Of a DNA stretch of 64,000 nt, positions 9,596 to 20,168 are shown one piece after another. Position 1 is the first letter of the stretch, and each line of letters begins with the position of its first letter. A model generated the notes under the pieces. That model was not told the origin of the DNA. It saw nothing but the letters and a program-made list of their open reading frames with translations, and did no database searches. A program made the position numbers and the translations under genes. The DNA is from Candidatus Tectimicrobiota bacterium (lineage in GTDB: Bacteria; JACPUC01), in assembly GCA_016192455.1 (NCBI GenBank), contig JACPUC010000016.1, positions 16,305-80,304 of the forward strand, given 5' to 3'.

Positions 9596-9957
9596 TTAGA
9601 ACAAGGGATACTTGAGTTTCCCCGGCTGTTCTTCGTGGGAGGGGTAAGGTAACGGTCAGAGTTCAAGATTGGTCTTGGAAGTCAACCCCACCAGCGGTCA
9701 CGCAAGGTGTCCTGCGAAGATAGCGAGGTGTCTCCCTTGGAGGGTTTGTTGCGAGACCTGGCGGCCGGGAGCGGCCGACACCGACTCGAGTGCTCCCACG
9801 TCCGTACGCCAAGGAGGTCAAGCCGGGATCTTCCTTCGTCACCGGCGTGACCAGACGTCGTGAGCATCTGGGCAAGAGTGTTGAGTGCCGTCTAACTCCG
9901 GCGGGGGGGTTCCGCTTCCCCACGTGGTTAGGGGCGTTCAGGTCGCAGGTAAGTGCC

Positions 9958-10374
9958 GTGTTCATCCTTGGAGTGAAGTCGAGTGGCTTCAGCCGCAGCC
10001 ATGAATGTCCGCACTGCGGCAGCAGCAGTGTTTCGCGCTCCCATCGCACCCGCCGTGATTACCTCCTCTATGCGTATCGGGTGGCTCGCCTGATGCGTCC
10101 CTATCGCTGTCGTCGCTGCCACACCCGATTCTGGCAGCCGACCATGTCGCGGCGTCGCCTGATCGTCACCTACGTGGGGATCGTCGTGGTCTGTCTCCTC
10201 GCGGCCTTTGGCTCCTTCATGGTTTCGGATCAGTCTTCGACGATCTCGGCTGGCGCGTTCCGCTCGCTCGTCAGCCAAGAGGTCGAGAACCTTGCCGCTC
10301 CGGCTGCCGCGACTGCCCCGGGCGCTCCGGCCACTCCCGCGGTTCAACCGGCGGCGGCGCCGGCGAAACCTTAG
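9958..10374 (+). CDS. Small zinc-ribbon membrane protein, function unknown
   Basis: About 138 residues. Two CxxC knuckles (CPHCGSSSVSRSH and YRCRRCHTRFW, about 35 residues apart) form a probable zinc ribbon. They are followed by a basic stretch and one membrane helix (LIVTYVGIVVVCLLAAFGSF). The tail is rich in Ala and Pro and is probably exposed. The start is uncertain: GTG at 9958 has AGGT eight bases upstream, and GTG at 9973 is the alternative. Similar uncharacterised ribbon-plus-helix proteins exist in soil bacteria. I do not assign a function. Confidence 0.6.
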   Translation: MFILGVKSSGFSRSHECPHCGSSSVSRSHRTRRDYLLYAYRVARLMRPYRCRRCHTRFWQPTMSRRRLIVTYVGIVVVCLLAAFGSFMVSDQSSTISAGAFRSLVSQEVENLAAPAAATAPGAPATPAVQPAAAPAKP

Positions 10375-10461
10375 CAGAGCCGCGGCAGCCCGAGCTGCTG
10401 GCGCCGCGGCGTTCCTCCTCCTGGGTGGAGGCCTCATTCGTCGCCGCAGCATGGCGGTGAG

Positions 10462-12129
10462 TTACGAGCCGCTCTTCGCTCCGGCCGCGGCGAGCCTCGT
10501 CTGGATGTCTCTGCGCAGGGCGTTCTTGTCCACCTTGCCGATATTGGTGAGGGGAAAGTTCTCCACATACTCAAGGCGCTCGGGGAGTTTGAACTTGGCG
10601 ATGCCCTTGCCGATGAGGAACGTCCCCAGCTCGCTCAGCGAGGGGCGCGCCGCGCCGCGTGGGATCACGTAGGCGCACACTCTCTCTCCGAAACGGGCGT
10701 CCGGCATGCCGACCACGGCGACATCCTCCACCGCCTCGTGAGTCAGCAGCAGCTCCTCCACCTCGACCGCGCTGATGTTCTCCCCGCCTCGAATGATGAC
10801 ATCCTTCTTGCGACCGGTGATCTGTAGGTAGCCCTCCGGCGTGAACCGCGCCATGTCGCCGGTGCAGAGGAAGCCATCCGGTGTGAAGGCGGTGCGATTC
10901 ACCTCGGGAACCCGGTAGTAGCCGCGGATGGTATGCGGGCAGCGCCACAGGAGCTCCCCCTCCGCACCGGGCGCCACCGGATTCCCATCATCATCAACGA
11001 TCCGCAGCTCTGCCTCGGGGCTGTCTGGCCGTCCCACAGTGGTGGCGCTCACCTCAAAGGGGTCCTCCGGGCGCGTCGTGCTGATGGGTCCCTCAGCCAT
11101 CCCGAAGGTGTTGAGCGTCACCGCCCCCATCTTCTCCTTCAACCCCCGCACCAGCTCCTCCGCGACGTGCGCGGCGCCGCAACAGACATGGCGGAAGGAG
11201 GAGAAATCCGTGCTGCCGAGAGCTGGGGATTCCAGCATCGCCACGACCTGGGTGGGCACGAAGATGGAGGTGGAGATGCGCTCGCGCTCGATCAGCTCGA
11301 AGGTCGCCTCGGCGGTGAAGTGATCCAGGAGCACCAGCTTGGCGCCCTGGTACACGGAGATCATGAGGCCGCCAAGGAGGGCGGCGTTGTGAGCAATCGG
11401 CGTGATCGCCAGGTACGAGGTGGTATGATCCCGCCGCCAAGTCGCGCCCCAGTCGCGGGCATTGCAGATGTAGTCGTTATGGGTGCGTGGCACCAGCTTC
11501 GGGTCGGCCGTGGTGCCGCCCGTGGTCAGGAGCACGGCAACATCCATGGGGTCCGGACGCAGCGCAGCCAAGCACGAGGCGGCGTTGGAGCCGCCGCGGC
11601 TTGCGTGGGTGAGCATCCGGCGCACATCGACCCAGCCCGCCGGCACCTCGTCACCCACCATGATGAGGTGGGCGAGGCTCGGCACCTGCCGGCGAATCTC
11701 GGCGGCCAACGGCGCGTAGTCGAAGCGCCGGAAGTGATCAGGCATCACCAGGGCCACCGCCTCGCTAAGCCGGCCCATGTAGATGAGCTCGCGCTGCCGG
11801 TGCGGCGGCAGGGCCATGACGCTGATGGCCCCCATCTTGGCGAGCGCGAAGTAGAGGATCTCGAACTCCGCCCAGTTGGGAAGCTGCACCAGGACGCGAT
11901 CGCCCCTGCCGATCCCCAGCTCGGCGAGCTGCAGGGCGAGGCGGTTAGCCGCATCACGGAGCCCTGCGTAGGTAAGGCGTTGGCGGTGGTCCACCACTGC
12001 TTCCGCGGCCGGGGAGCGCGCCGCCGCGGCATCGAGCAGATCGCCCAGCGTCCGCTGCTCCCAGAAGCCCTTCTCCACGTAGGCTCGTGCCAGCTCCGCG
12101 GGATAGGGAGTGACCCCGTCGAGTGCCAC
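10462..12129 (-). CDS. DhbE/EntE-like AMP-dependent ligase
   Basis: A 555-residue acyl-adenylating enzyme. The start, with PYPAELARAYVEKGFWEQRT, follows the 2,3-dihydroxybenzoate-AMP ligase (EntE/DhbE) pattern. Core motifs are LLTTGGTTADPKLVPRTHND (about 208-227), NTFGMAEG, YYRVPEVNRTAF, GFLCTGDMARFTPEGY, GRKKDVIIRGGENIS and the catalytic lysine in LTNIGKVDKNALRRD. The family activates an aryl or other carboxylic acid with ATP and passes it to CoA or a carrier protein. No siderophore or carrier-protein gene is nearby, so an aryl-CoA or related catabolic role is as likely as siderophore synthesis. The convergent neighbour is the zinc-ribbon gene. Confidence 0.85.
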   Translation of the reverse strand: MALDGVTPYPAELARAYVEKGFWEQRTLGDLLDAAAARSPAAEAVVDHRQRLTYAGLRDAANRLALQLAELGIGRGDRVLVQLPNWAEFEILYFALAKMGAISVMALPPHRQRELIYMGRLSEAVALVMPDHFRRFDYAPLAAEIRRQVPSLAHLIMVGDEVPAGWVDVRRMLTHASRGGSNAASCLAALRPDPMDVAVLLTTGGTTADPKLVPRTHNDYICNARDWGATWRRDHTTSYLAITPIAHNAALLGGLMISVYQGAKLVLLDHFTAEATFELIERERISTSIFVPTQVVAMLESPALGSTDFSSFRHVCCGAAHVAEELVRGLKEKMGAVTLNTFGMAEGPISTTRPEDPFEVSATTVGRPDSPEAELRIVDDDGNPVAPGAEGELLWRCPHTIRGYYRVPEVNRTAFTPDGFLCTGDMARFTPEGYLQITGRKKDVIIRGGENISAVEVEELLLTHEAVEDVAVVGMPDARFGERVCAYVIPRGAARPSLSELGTFLIGKGIAKFKLPERLEYVENFPLTNIGKVDKNALRRDIQTRLAAAGAKSGS

Positions 12130-12329
12130 GCTGCTTCCCTCCTACGCTCCCTGCCACCTTGCCTGTTGCCGGGGGGAACTTCTTCCCATCATACCGAAAG
12201 GGGCGGAGAATAGGTAGTCGGGCCGCGGGGACGGGGGAAAGGGTTCGGAGGAGCAGGAGCCCTCAACGGCTGGGCAGGGGGCGCGGTGCGATAGCGCCTA
12301 GGGAAGGAGCTGTTGATGACACGGCTGCG

Positions 12330-14693
12330 CTAACGCGGCGGGATGTCGATGATAATATCGGCGGTCGCCACTCCGTTCGTGGTGAGGACCGCGTAGGTGT
12401 ACGTGGCGGAGGTCCCCGGCGGAAATTCAAGCCGCCTGAGTGTGAAGGTGTAGCGGCGGCCAGTCGCATCCCGGCGATACTCCGTGACGAAGTGGATCGG
12501 CAGCACTTCGCCTTCGAGGATGAGGCGGTCATCCACGATCTCGGTGCGGGTAAAGGGGACCTCGATCGAAAAGACGAGGTCCACGGGCGCGGCTGAGGTG
12601 ATGAGCTCCTGACTGATCGTCAGCTTGAGTTCACGCGCCGGCGGTGGTGGCGGGGGCGGGGGAGGAGGCGGCGCTGCCGCCAGGACGGTCTCGGGCTCAA
12701 CCTCTGCGTTTCGGGGCGGCGCGTTAGCCGTCTGGCCGCCCTCCTCCGCACCTGGCTCGGCTATCGGCGCCTCCGCTACCGGCTCCGGCGGCGGCTCCAC
12801 GCCCTCGACGCTGAAGACCAGGACGCGACGATCGCCGATGAGCATTGCGAAGACGCCGTCATCATGGGAGAGGGCGCCGGCGGCGAAACCGGCCTCGGTC
12901 AAGTCGAACATCGCGACGACGGCGTCGGCAGCGTTCCCCGCGGCGAGGGCGCGCCGCGGCGCCACGGCGTAGAGACGATCATGCCCCTGCGGGGCCGCGC
13001 TGCGCTCGGCAAGCCAGAGGAGCGCGCCGTCCCAGGCCAGGCCGACGATCTCGCGCCCAGCCCGCCAGGCGTGCGGAGCAAGGAACCATCCCCGGCGCTC
13101 GAAGCGCGTCGCATCGACCTCGACCACGCGGTCCAGGGCGCCAAACTCGGGACGGCCCCGTTCGAGGATCCACAGCCGCGAGCCATTCGTGGCCAAGAGG
13201 CCCGGTGTGTGGCTCGGCGCGAAGAGGCCGAAGTCGGGTCCCCCCTCTCGGAAGCGCAGGTCGCGGAGGTCGCGGCGGCGCAGGCGGCCGCTCAGCGCGT
13301 CCACGGTGAGGAGCGCATCCGCCGAGATATCCAGGTCGCTCACCGGCCGCGACGCGCCCTCCTCGTCCGCCAGGTCCAAGGTCCGCAGGATGGCGCGGTT
13401 GCGCAGCACGAAGGTGCCCGTCGGCGCCTGGAACCCCTCCTCAAGATCGACCGCAAAAAGCCGGTTGGTGCCCTCCGTGTCCTGGCCGGTGACGTAGAGG
13501 GTATTCCCAAGCTTTGTCAGGCGATTCGCCCGCACGCTGGAGGGCAGGAGGTAGGCGATCTCTTGCACGAGCCTGGGGAGGCTCGCCCCCGATGTCGCCG
13601 CGGCCGTGCGCTCGTCCTGCGGTCCACTTGCCGCTGCGTCCTCAGCCGCAACGCTCGCCCGCACGGCGACAAGGTCGACCCGCGCCTGCGGCGGTGTCGG
13701 CGAGGGCCCCCCTGGCAGGAGTCTGACGCGCAGGAACCACTGGCGCAGCCTGGAGATATCCGCGCGCCCGGCGCGGGGCGCAAGGCGGTTGTCCAGCACC
13801 TCCGTCGCCCCCTCGGAGAGCGCCACGCCGGTCAGGGGATCGAGGAGAAGGCGGTAGCCGGCTGCGGGGGCGACGCTGGGGGTGGGGCCGCCGCCGCGGT
13901 TCTCCAGGAGCACGACGCAGCTCCCGAGCTCCGTGCAGTCCGGGGCGGCGGGCGGATCAACGAGACGCTCGGCCAGCTCCACCCGCACCGCGGCGTTGCG
14001 CGCCACACTCCCGATGGCGACCTCGAGAGTCACCGGCAGCTCACCGCGCAGGTCCTGCCGTGCTGCAAGCGTGATGGAAGCAGGCGCCTCGCCGGGAGCC
14101 GCGGCTGCGAGCTCCAGGGTGATCCCCCCGGCCGCACTCCGCAGCCCGGCACTCCCTGCCGGCCCCTCCAGGCTCCAGGTCTGCGGCGACAGGGAGTCGC
14201 CCCGAAAAGCATCGTCAAGGAGCAGGCGGCGCGATGCTCCCTGGGGCTCGAAGACGCGCAGCAGGGGGAGTGAGACGGCGACGGTGGTATCCTCGTTTAC
14301 GACGAGGCCCGTCTGGGTGCGCCGCGCGAAGCCGTTGGCGTGCGCGTGCACCACCACGTCGCCGGGTGGGACGAGGAGGAAGAAGAAGCCCTCATTATCT
14401 GTCCGCGTCGACTGCCCGTCGCTCGTGACGACGCTGGCCCCTTCGATCGGGGCGCCGCCGGCGTTCTCGAGGACGAAACCGGCCACCGCGCTTACCGCTT
14501 GCGACCCGGCTTCAGGCGCCGCCGCCGCGCTGCCCAGGATCAGCAGGAGCAGGCAGAGGCCGGCACGGACGCACCGCCTGGGGCGTCGCCGCAGGACCTC
14601 TGCCGCAACGAGGTGCTGGCCGCCAACGTGATGGGCCACCGTCGAACCCTTCGAACCACTCAGGAGCGGTTCTCCTCCTGCCTCCGGAGACAT
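12330..14693 (-). CDS. Large secreted protein with carboxypeptidase-regulatory-like domain
   Basis: 787 residues from the upstream ATG. A GTG at 14639 (VAHHVGGQ), closer to the signal peptide, is the alternative start. The signal peptide is RRCVRAGLCLLLLILGSAAA (about 39-58). Then come a carboxypeptidase-regulatory-like beta sandwich (AGFVLENAGGAPIEGASVV to about 140), a beta-rich segment resembling a concanavalin/LamG-type domain (about 155-345), a region of repeated short strands that could be a propeller (about 370-650), a linker of 12 prolines near 700 broken by few other residues, and a C-terminal beta domain ending IIIDIPPR. No catalytic site was recognised. It is probably a periplasmic or surface binding protein. 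Confidence 0.7.
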   Translation of the reverse strand: MSPEAGGEPLLSGSKGSTVAHHVGGQHLVAAEVLRRRPRRCVRAGLCLLLLILGSAAAAPEAGSQAVSAVAGFVLENAGGAPIEGASVVTSDGQSTRTDNEGFFFLLVPPGDVVVHAHANGFARRTQTGLVVNEDTTVAVSLPLLRVFEPQGASRRLLLDDAFRGDSLSPQTWSLEGPAGSAGLRSAAGGITLELAAAAPGEAPASITLAARQDLRGELPVTLEVAIGSVARNAAVRVELAERLVDPPAAPDCTELGSCVVLLENRGGGPTPSVAPAAGYRLLLDPLTGVALSEGATEVLDNRLAPRAGRADISRLRQWFLRVRLLPGGPSPTPPQARVDLVAVRASVAAEDAAASGPQDERTAAATSGASLPRLVQEIAYLLPSSVRANRLTKLGNTLYVTGQDTEGTNRLFAVDLEEGFQAPTGTFVLRNRAILRTLDLADEEGASRPVSDLDISADALLTVDALSGRLRRRDLRDLRFREGGPDFGLFAPSHTPGLLATNGSRLWILERGRPEFGALDRVVEVDATRFERRGWFLAPHAWRAGREIVGLAWDGALLWLAERSAAPQGHDRLYAVAPRRALAAGNAADAVVAMFDLTEAGFAAGALSHDDGVFAMLIGDRRVLVFSVEGVEPPPEPVAEAPIAEPGAEEGGQTANAPPRNAEVEPETVLAAAPPPPPPPPPPPARELKLTISQELITSAAPVDLVFSIEVPFTRTEIVDDRLILEGEVLPIHFVTEYRRDATGRRYTFTLRRLEFPPGTSATYTYAVLTTNGVATADIIIDIPPR

Positions 14694-14947
14694 CTCGCCC
14701 CCGCTCCGGCCGCCCTGCGGCGGGCCGCCGGCGCCGGTGGCGCTGCCCGCATGAGGTTGGCTGCCGCGGTGGGATCAGGCCGCGGCAGCCGGGGCAACCC
14801 ATAGGGGTGAAGGGGAAGAGTATGGGTCACCCGTGAGACCTGACGGCAGCATGCCCCGGCGCGGCGCCGCCGCCGCGCGGAGGAAGGCTCACCTGGGATG
14901 TCTGCAACGCGGCAGACACTCCCGCTCAGCTCCTTCCCGCCTCTGCT

Positions 14948-15937
14948 TTATGCTTGGAGATCGTAGCATTTCAGCTTGTTGTAGAGCGTTTTTAAGCCGA
15001 TGCCAAGGATCTTGGCGGTTCGCGTCTTGTTGCCGTTCTGGTGCTTCAGAACCCGCAGGATGTGACGCCGCTCAACCTCGGCCAGCGGCAGCGTCTCCTC
15101 ATCGACGCGGCGCATGCTCAGCGAGGCAAAGCGGATGTGCGGCGGCAGCTCGTGGAGGCCGACGCGGCCATGCTCCGTCACCACGCGCAGGTGCTCGAGC
15201 AGGTTCTGCAGCTCGCGCACATTTCCGGGCCAGTGGTAGTGCTGCAGCGTGTGCAGCGCCTCGGGGGAGAGCTTCAACGGAGGACGGCCAAGCTCGCCGC
15301 GCGCCAAGAGGAAATGCTCGACAAGCACCGGGATGTCGCTCAGGCGCTGCCGCAACGCCGGCACCTGCAGCGCCACCACATTAAGCCGATAGTAGAGGTC
15401 CTCGCGGAAGCGTCCCGCCTCCACCTCGGCGGTTAAGTCCTTATTCGTCGCCGCGATCACCCGCACGTTGACATGCCGCGTCTTCGTGCTCCCCAGGCGG
15501 CGAATCTCACCCGATTGCAGGACGCGCAACAGCTTCACCTGCATGGGGGGGGTCAGCTCGCCAACCTCGTCGAGGAAGAGGCTGCCGCGGTCCGCCGCTT
15601 CGAAGAGCCCCTGCGTGCTGGCGACCGCGCCAGTAAAGGAGCCCCGCTCATGGCCGAAGAGTTCGCTCTCCATCACGGTCTCTTGCAGGGCCCCGCAGTT
15701 CAACGTGACGAAGGGGCCTTCGCGGCGCTCACTCAGGCTGTGCAGGATCTGCGCCACCAGCTCTTTGCCGGTGCCGCTCTCGCCCTGAATGAGCACCGTG
15801 ACATCCTTTGGCGCCAGTTTCGGCAGCAACCGCCACAGCTCTTGCATGGCAGGGCTGCTGCCGATCATCTGCACCGGCGGCGCATCGTGGCGCTGGCGCC
15901 GTTGCAAAACATTTTCGAAGGGAACGACGTTCGCCAT
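14948..15937 (-). CDS. PspF-like sigma-54-dependent transcriptional activator
   Basis: A 329-residue bacterial enhancer-binding protein with no N-terminal receiver or sensor domain. The AAA+ domain starts near residue 23 (QMIGSSPAMQELWRLLPKLA). Walker A is GESGTGKE (52-59), the sigma-54 contact loop is GSFTGA (99-104, a common form of GAFTGA), Walker B is GSLFLDEVGEL, and the arginine-finger region is FREDLYYRLNV. A Fis-type helix-turn-helix ends the protein (RTAKILGIGLKTLYNKLKCY). I chose the ATG after GGGAGAGGCGGG. It is divergent from the sigma-54 promoter at 16432-16447 and is the obvious candidate to act there. Without a sensory domain its activity would need a partner protein, as PspF does with PspA. 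Confidence 0.88.
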   Translation of the reverse strand: MANVVPFENVLQRRQRHDAPPVQMIGSSPAMQELWRLLPKLAPKDVTVLIQGESGTGKELVAQILHSLSERREGPFVTLNCGALQETVMESELFGHERGSFTGAVASTQGLFEAADRGSLFLDEVGELTPPMQVKLLRVLQSGEIRRLGSTKTRHVNVRVIAATNKDLTAEVEAGRFREDLYYRLNVVALQVPALRQRLSDIPVLVEHFLLARGELGRPPLKLSPEALHTLQHYHWPGNVRELQNLLEHLRVVTEHGRVGLHELPPHIRFASLSMRRVDEETLPLAEVERRHILRVLKHQNGNKTRTAKILGIGLKTLYNKLKCYDLQA

Positions 15938-16096
15938 CCCGCCTCTCCCACGGAGCCTGCCAAGGAATCTCCATCGCGCCCTGGCTTCGAATCGCATCGT
16001 CTCGTCGCCCGTCCCAAAGCAAGCAGAATGCCATCACTCTCCGCCCTCGCAAATCGACCCGGAAGAATCCCAGGAAATCCATGGAACTCCTTGTTA

Positions 16097-16102
16097 TGTA
16101 TA
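16097..16102 (-). promoter_or_regulatory. Possible -10 element for the PspF-like gene
   Basis: The minus strand reads TATACA in an AT-rich pocket, with AAGGAG and an ATG shortly after it (ATG at 16082, in a different frame from the activator). No convincing -35 hexamer is seen. The leader to the activator start at 15937 would be about 150 bases. Confidence 0.3.
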
Positions 16103-16188
16103 GAGTAACATTTTCAACTCGGAGAACTGCAGCAGACGGCGCTTGGGAGAGCCAGGGGGAGCAAAGGCGGCAGCAACGCAGCTCCTCC

Positions 16189-16202
16189 GCAACTTTTGTT
16201 GC
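16189..16202. promoter_or_regulatory. Dyad site 1, possible enhancer for a sigma-54 activator
   Basis: GCAACTTTTGTTGC is a perfect inverted repeat with five-base arms, about 240 bases upstream of the -24 element. Its reverse complement recurs, with 13 of 14 positions, at 16287-16300. Confidence 0.5.
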
Positions 16203-16230
16203 AACTCGCTGGCCCGCGCTCGAGAGAATC

Positions 16231-16262
16231 GTGAAACCAATTGAAACTTCACGAGGTTTCAC
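16231..16262. promoter_or_regulatory. Inverted repeat GTGAAACC / GGTTTCAC
   Basis: Two perfect eight-base arms, GTGAAACC (16231-16238) and GGTTTCAC (16255-16262), are separated by 16 bases. The arms lie 24 bases apart start to start, a spacing compatible with a dimeric regulator. It lies between dyad sites 1 and 2. Confidence 0.4.
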
Positions 16263-16265
16263 TTC

Positions 16266-16304
16266 CACCAAAAGTTGTCGCAAGCGGCAACAAAAGTTGT
16301 TGCC
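16266..16304. promoter_or_regulatory. Dyad sites 2 and 3, possible enhancers
   Basis: CACCAAAAGTTGT (16266-16278) and CAACAAAAGTTGT (16288-16300) are direct repeats with one mismatch, 22 bases apart, about two helical turns. The second sits in a longer dyad, GGCAAC-N7-GTTGCC (16286-16304). They lie about 130-165 bases upstream of the -24 element, the usual range for sigma-54 enhancers. Confidence 0.5.
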
Positions 16305-16431
16305 TTGGACGTTCGCGGCGGCTACACTGTTGCCGTGGCGTGCCTCACCTGGCTCGGATGCCGGCGGCGGCGCACTCCTCGCCACCGAAGGGGAGTTTTC
16401 CGCCGCGGCGGACGGCGGCGGCGCTGTGGCT

Positions 16432-16447
16432 TGGCGCGGAAGTTGCA
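16432..16447 (+). promoter_or_regulatory. Sigma-54 (-24/-12) promoter
   Basis: TGGCGCGGAAGTTGCA matches the consensus TGGCACG-N4-TTGCA at every fixed position but one (A to G at position 5). GG and GC have the required spacing of ten bases. Transcription would start near 16458, about 160 bases before the RsbW-like gene. Confidence 0.7.
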
Positions 16448-16616
16448 CCACGAAGCGGCAATCCTCCCGACGAGGTGCGAGGGAGAAGTCCGCGGGGGTT
16501 CCTGCGGCGGTGTGCGTCGTCCGGTTGCGCGGCCCCCAACCTGGCGGAAGTCTCGTCGGTGGGGCAGGCGCGGCGGCGCGCCGTGGATAGGGTCGCGAGC
16601 TCTGCGAGGTAGGCGT

Positions 16617-17126
16617 ATGCCATCCTCTCCGGTCGGCGATCATCCCCCGCTCCCTTCTCCCCTGGTGTTGCTTCGCCTTCCCAGCGATTTTCGCTTCGAG
16701 CGGGTTGCTGTCGACACGGTCACCAGCCTGGCCCGGCAGCTTCGCTTCCCGCACGAGAAAGTGGAAATCCTCAGGACCGCCGTGGGAGAGGCCTATCTCA
16801 ACGCCATCGAGCACGGCAACCGTCGGGACGCCGCGTCGGAGGTGGAAATCTCGTTCGTCGTCGAGGATGGCCAGCTCACCGTGCTGGTGCGGGACGGCGG
16901 CCATGGCTTCGATCTGCAGCGCCTCCCCTCCCCCTGCCTGGAGGAGAAGCTTGCCGGGCACTCGCCGGCGCGCGGCTGGGGGCTCTTCCTCATGCGCGCC
17001 CTGGTGGATGACCTGCGCGTGGATCACTCCGCCACGGGCGGGAATCGCCTCATCATCGTCGTGCGCCGTCAAGCGGGCGAGGGGGCCATGGGAGGAGCGC
17101 CGCCGGCGCGGCCCGGCCTTCCCTAG
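16617..17126 (+). CDS. RsbW/SpoIIAB-like anti-sigma-type serine kinase
   Basis: A 169-residue GHKL ATPase of the HATPase_c_2 family. The N box is AVGEAYLNAIEHGN (55-68, with E58 and N62), the G1 box is DGGHGFD (93-99) and the G2-like box is RGWGLFLMRALVDD. The ATG has GAGGT seven bases upstream. Such kinases phosphorylate a STAS partner and bind a target, usually a sigma factor, in a switchable way. The STAS partner is the next gene. No sigma factor gene is in the operon, so the target is unknown. One of the two sigma-54 activators is a candidate, which is inference. Confidence 0.87.
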   Translation: MPSSPVGDHPPLPSPLVLLRLPSDFRFERVAVDTVTSLARQLRFPHEKVEILRTAVGEAYLNAIEHGNRRDAASEVEISFVVEDGQLTVLVRDGGHGFDLQRLPSPCLEEKLAGHSPARGWGLFLMRALVDDLRVDHSATGGNRLIIVVRRQAGEGAMGGAPPARPGLP

Positions 17127-17278
17127 CCCCACGGGGAGGGACCCCGGCGGGCGCATGAGGTGGGCGACAAAGCGACCCCCCGGATGAAACCCGGGCCGCG
17201 GCAGCGCTTGTGGGGAGATTCTTGCGCCTCACGCGGCAGCCGTCGCGCTGCCTCCAGCCGAACCCAGCGAGGAAGGCC

Positions 17279-17632
17279 ATGAGCAACGAGTTCCACATCG
17301 AGGTCCAGCGCACCGCCAACGGCCCGCTCCTGCGGTTGCGCGGCGATATCACCGCCTTTGCTGAAGCGCGCTTCGATGAGGCCGTGCAGCCGCTGCTCAA
17401 GGAGGGCTGCGCGCAGATGGTGCTCGATTTCAGCGGCGTTGACTACATCAACAGCGCCGGCATCGCGGTGCTCATCGCCCTCGTCTCCGCCATGAAGGAG
17501 CGCAACGGCGACCTGGCGGCCATCGGCCTCTCCCCGCACTACGAGAAGATCTTCACCATGGTTGGGCTGACGCAGTATATCAAGGTGCGCGGGCGATCCG
17601 CCGATGCCTCAGCCACAGATGGCCCTGCCTGA
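17279..17632 (+). CDS. STAS-domain anti-anti-sigma factor-like protein
   Basis: A 117-residue single STAS domain (SpoIIAA/RsbV family). The phosphorylation-site region is VLDFSGVDYINSAGIAVLI, with S59 as the expected phosphoserine. The ATG follows GAGGAAGGCC. In partner switching the unphosphorylated form binds the RsbW-like kinase and frees its target. The kinase is immediately upstream and a PP2C phosphatase is in the same operon (21797-23782), so the full cycle is encoded here. Confidence 0.9.
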   Translation: MSNEFHIEVQRTANGPLLRLRGDITAFAEARFDEAVQPLLKEGCAQMVLDFSGVDYINSAGIAVLIALVSAMKERNGDLAAIGLSPHYEKIFTMVGLTQYIKVRGRSADASATDGPA

Positions 17633-17829
17633 GACTGCCCGGCCATCTCCACCTGGAGCTTGCAGACGAGTCCGCCCGAGGTTCGGCCCAAGGTTGAGGC
17701 TGGCGGGCCGATGGAAGAAGTCATGATCGACAGCGGCACGCCCTCCCCGCGGGGATTCCGGTCATCCGCAGCAAGCAGCTTCGCCGTTGCCGCTGCGGGA
17801 GACTCCCTGCTGCGCGCGCGTGCCTTCAG

Positions 17830-20055
<2,226 letters not shown>

Positions 20056-20168
20056 GGGCGGCGCATCCTGCCGCGCCGCGCCCTCCCCGTCCTCGAGCCT
20101 CTACCTTGAGCCTGGAGGCACTCCACGCTAGAGTAGGATGAGGCTACGGCGAATCCCGGCGAGGCGCC

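Larger units (their letters stand above)
9020..9957. other. Long intergenic region with a terminator-like hairpin and a -10 element
   Basis: About 940 bases between a minus-strand binding protein gene and a plus-strand small gene. The part near 9020-9050 holds the ribosome binding site of the minus gene. A terminator-like hairpin lies at 9517-9543 and a TATAAT hexamer near 9590-9595. The open frames in the rest have no domain character. The 9600-9950 stretch could be a long 5' leader, but I recognised no riboswitch in it. Confidence 0.45.

Noticed and set aside
9660-9950. Possible riboswitch in the leader before the zinc-ribbon gene
   Set aside because: Some short matches reminded me of cyclic-di-GMP aptamers (ACGCAA and GCGAAG blocks), but the conserved core and the GNRA-type tetraloop arrangement are missing.
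12625-12972. Plus-strand frame with a glycine run
   Set aside because: The glycines are the antisense reading of the polyproline hinge of the secreted protein.
17633-17829. Possible second sigma-54 promoter before the GAF/AAA+ regulator
   Set aside because: TGG and TTGC elements occur near 17653-17662 but the spacing is too short for -24/-12.
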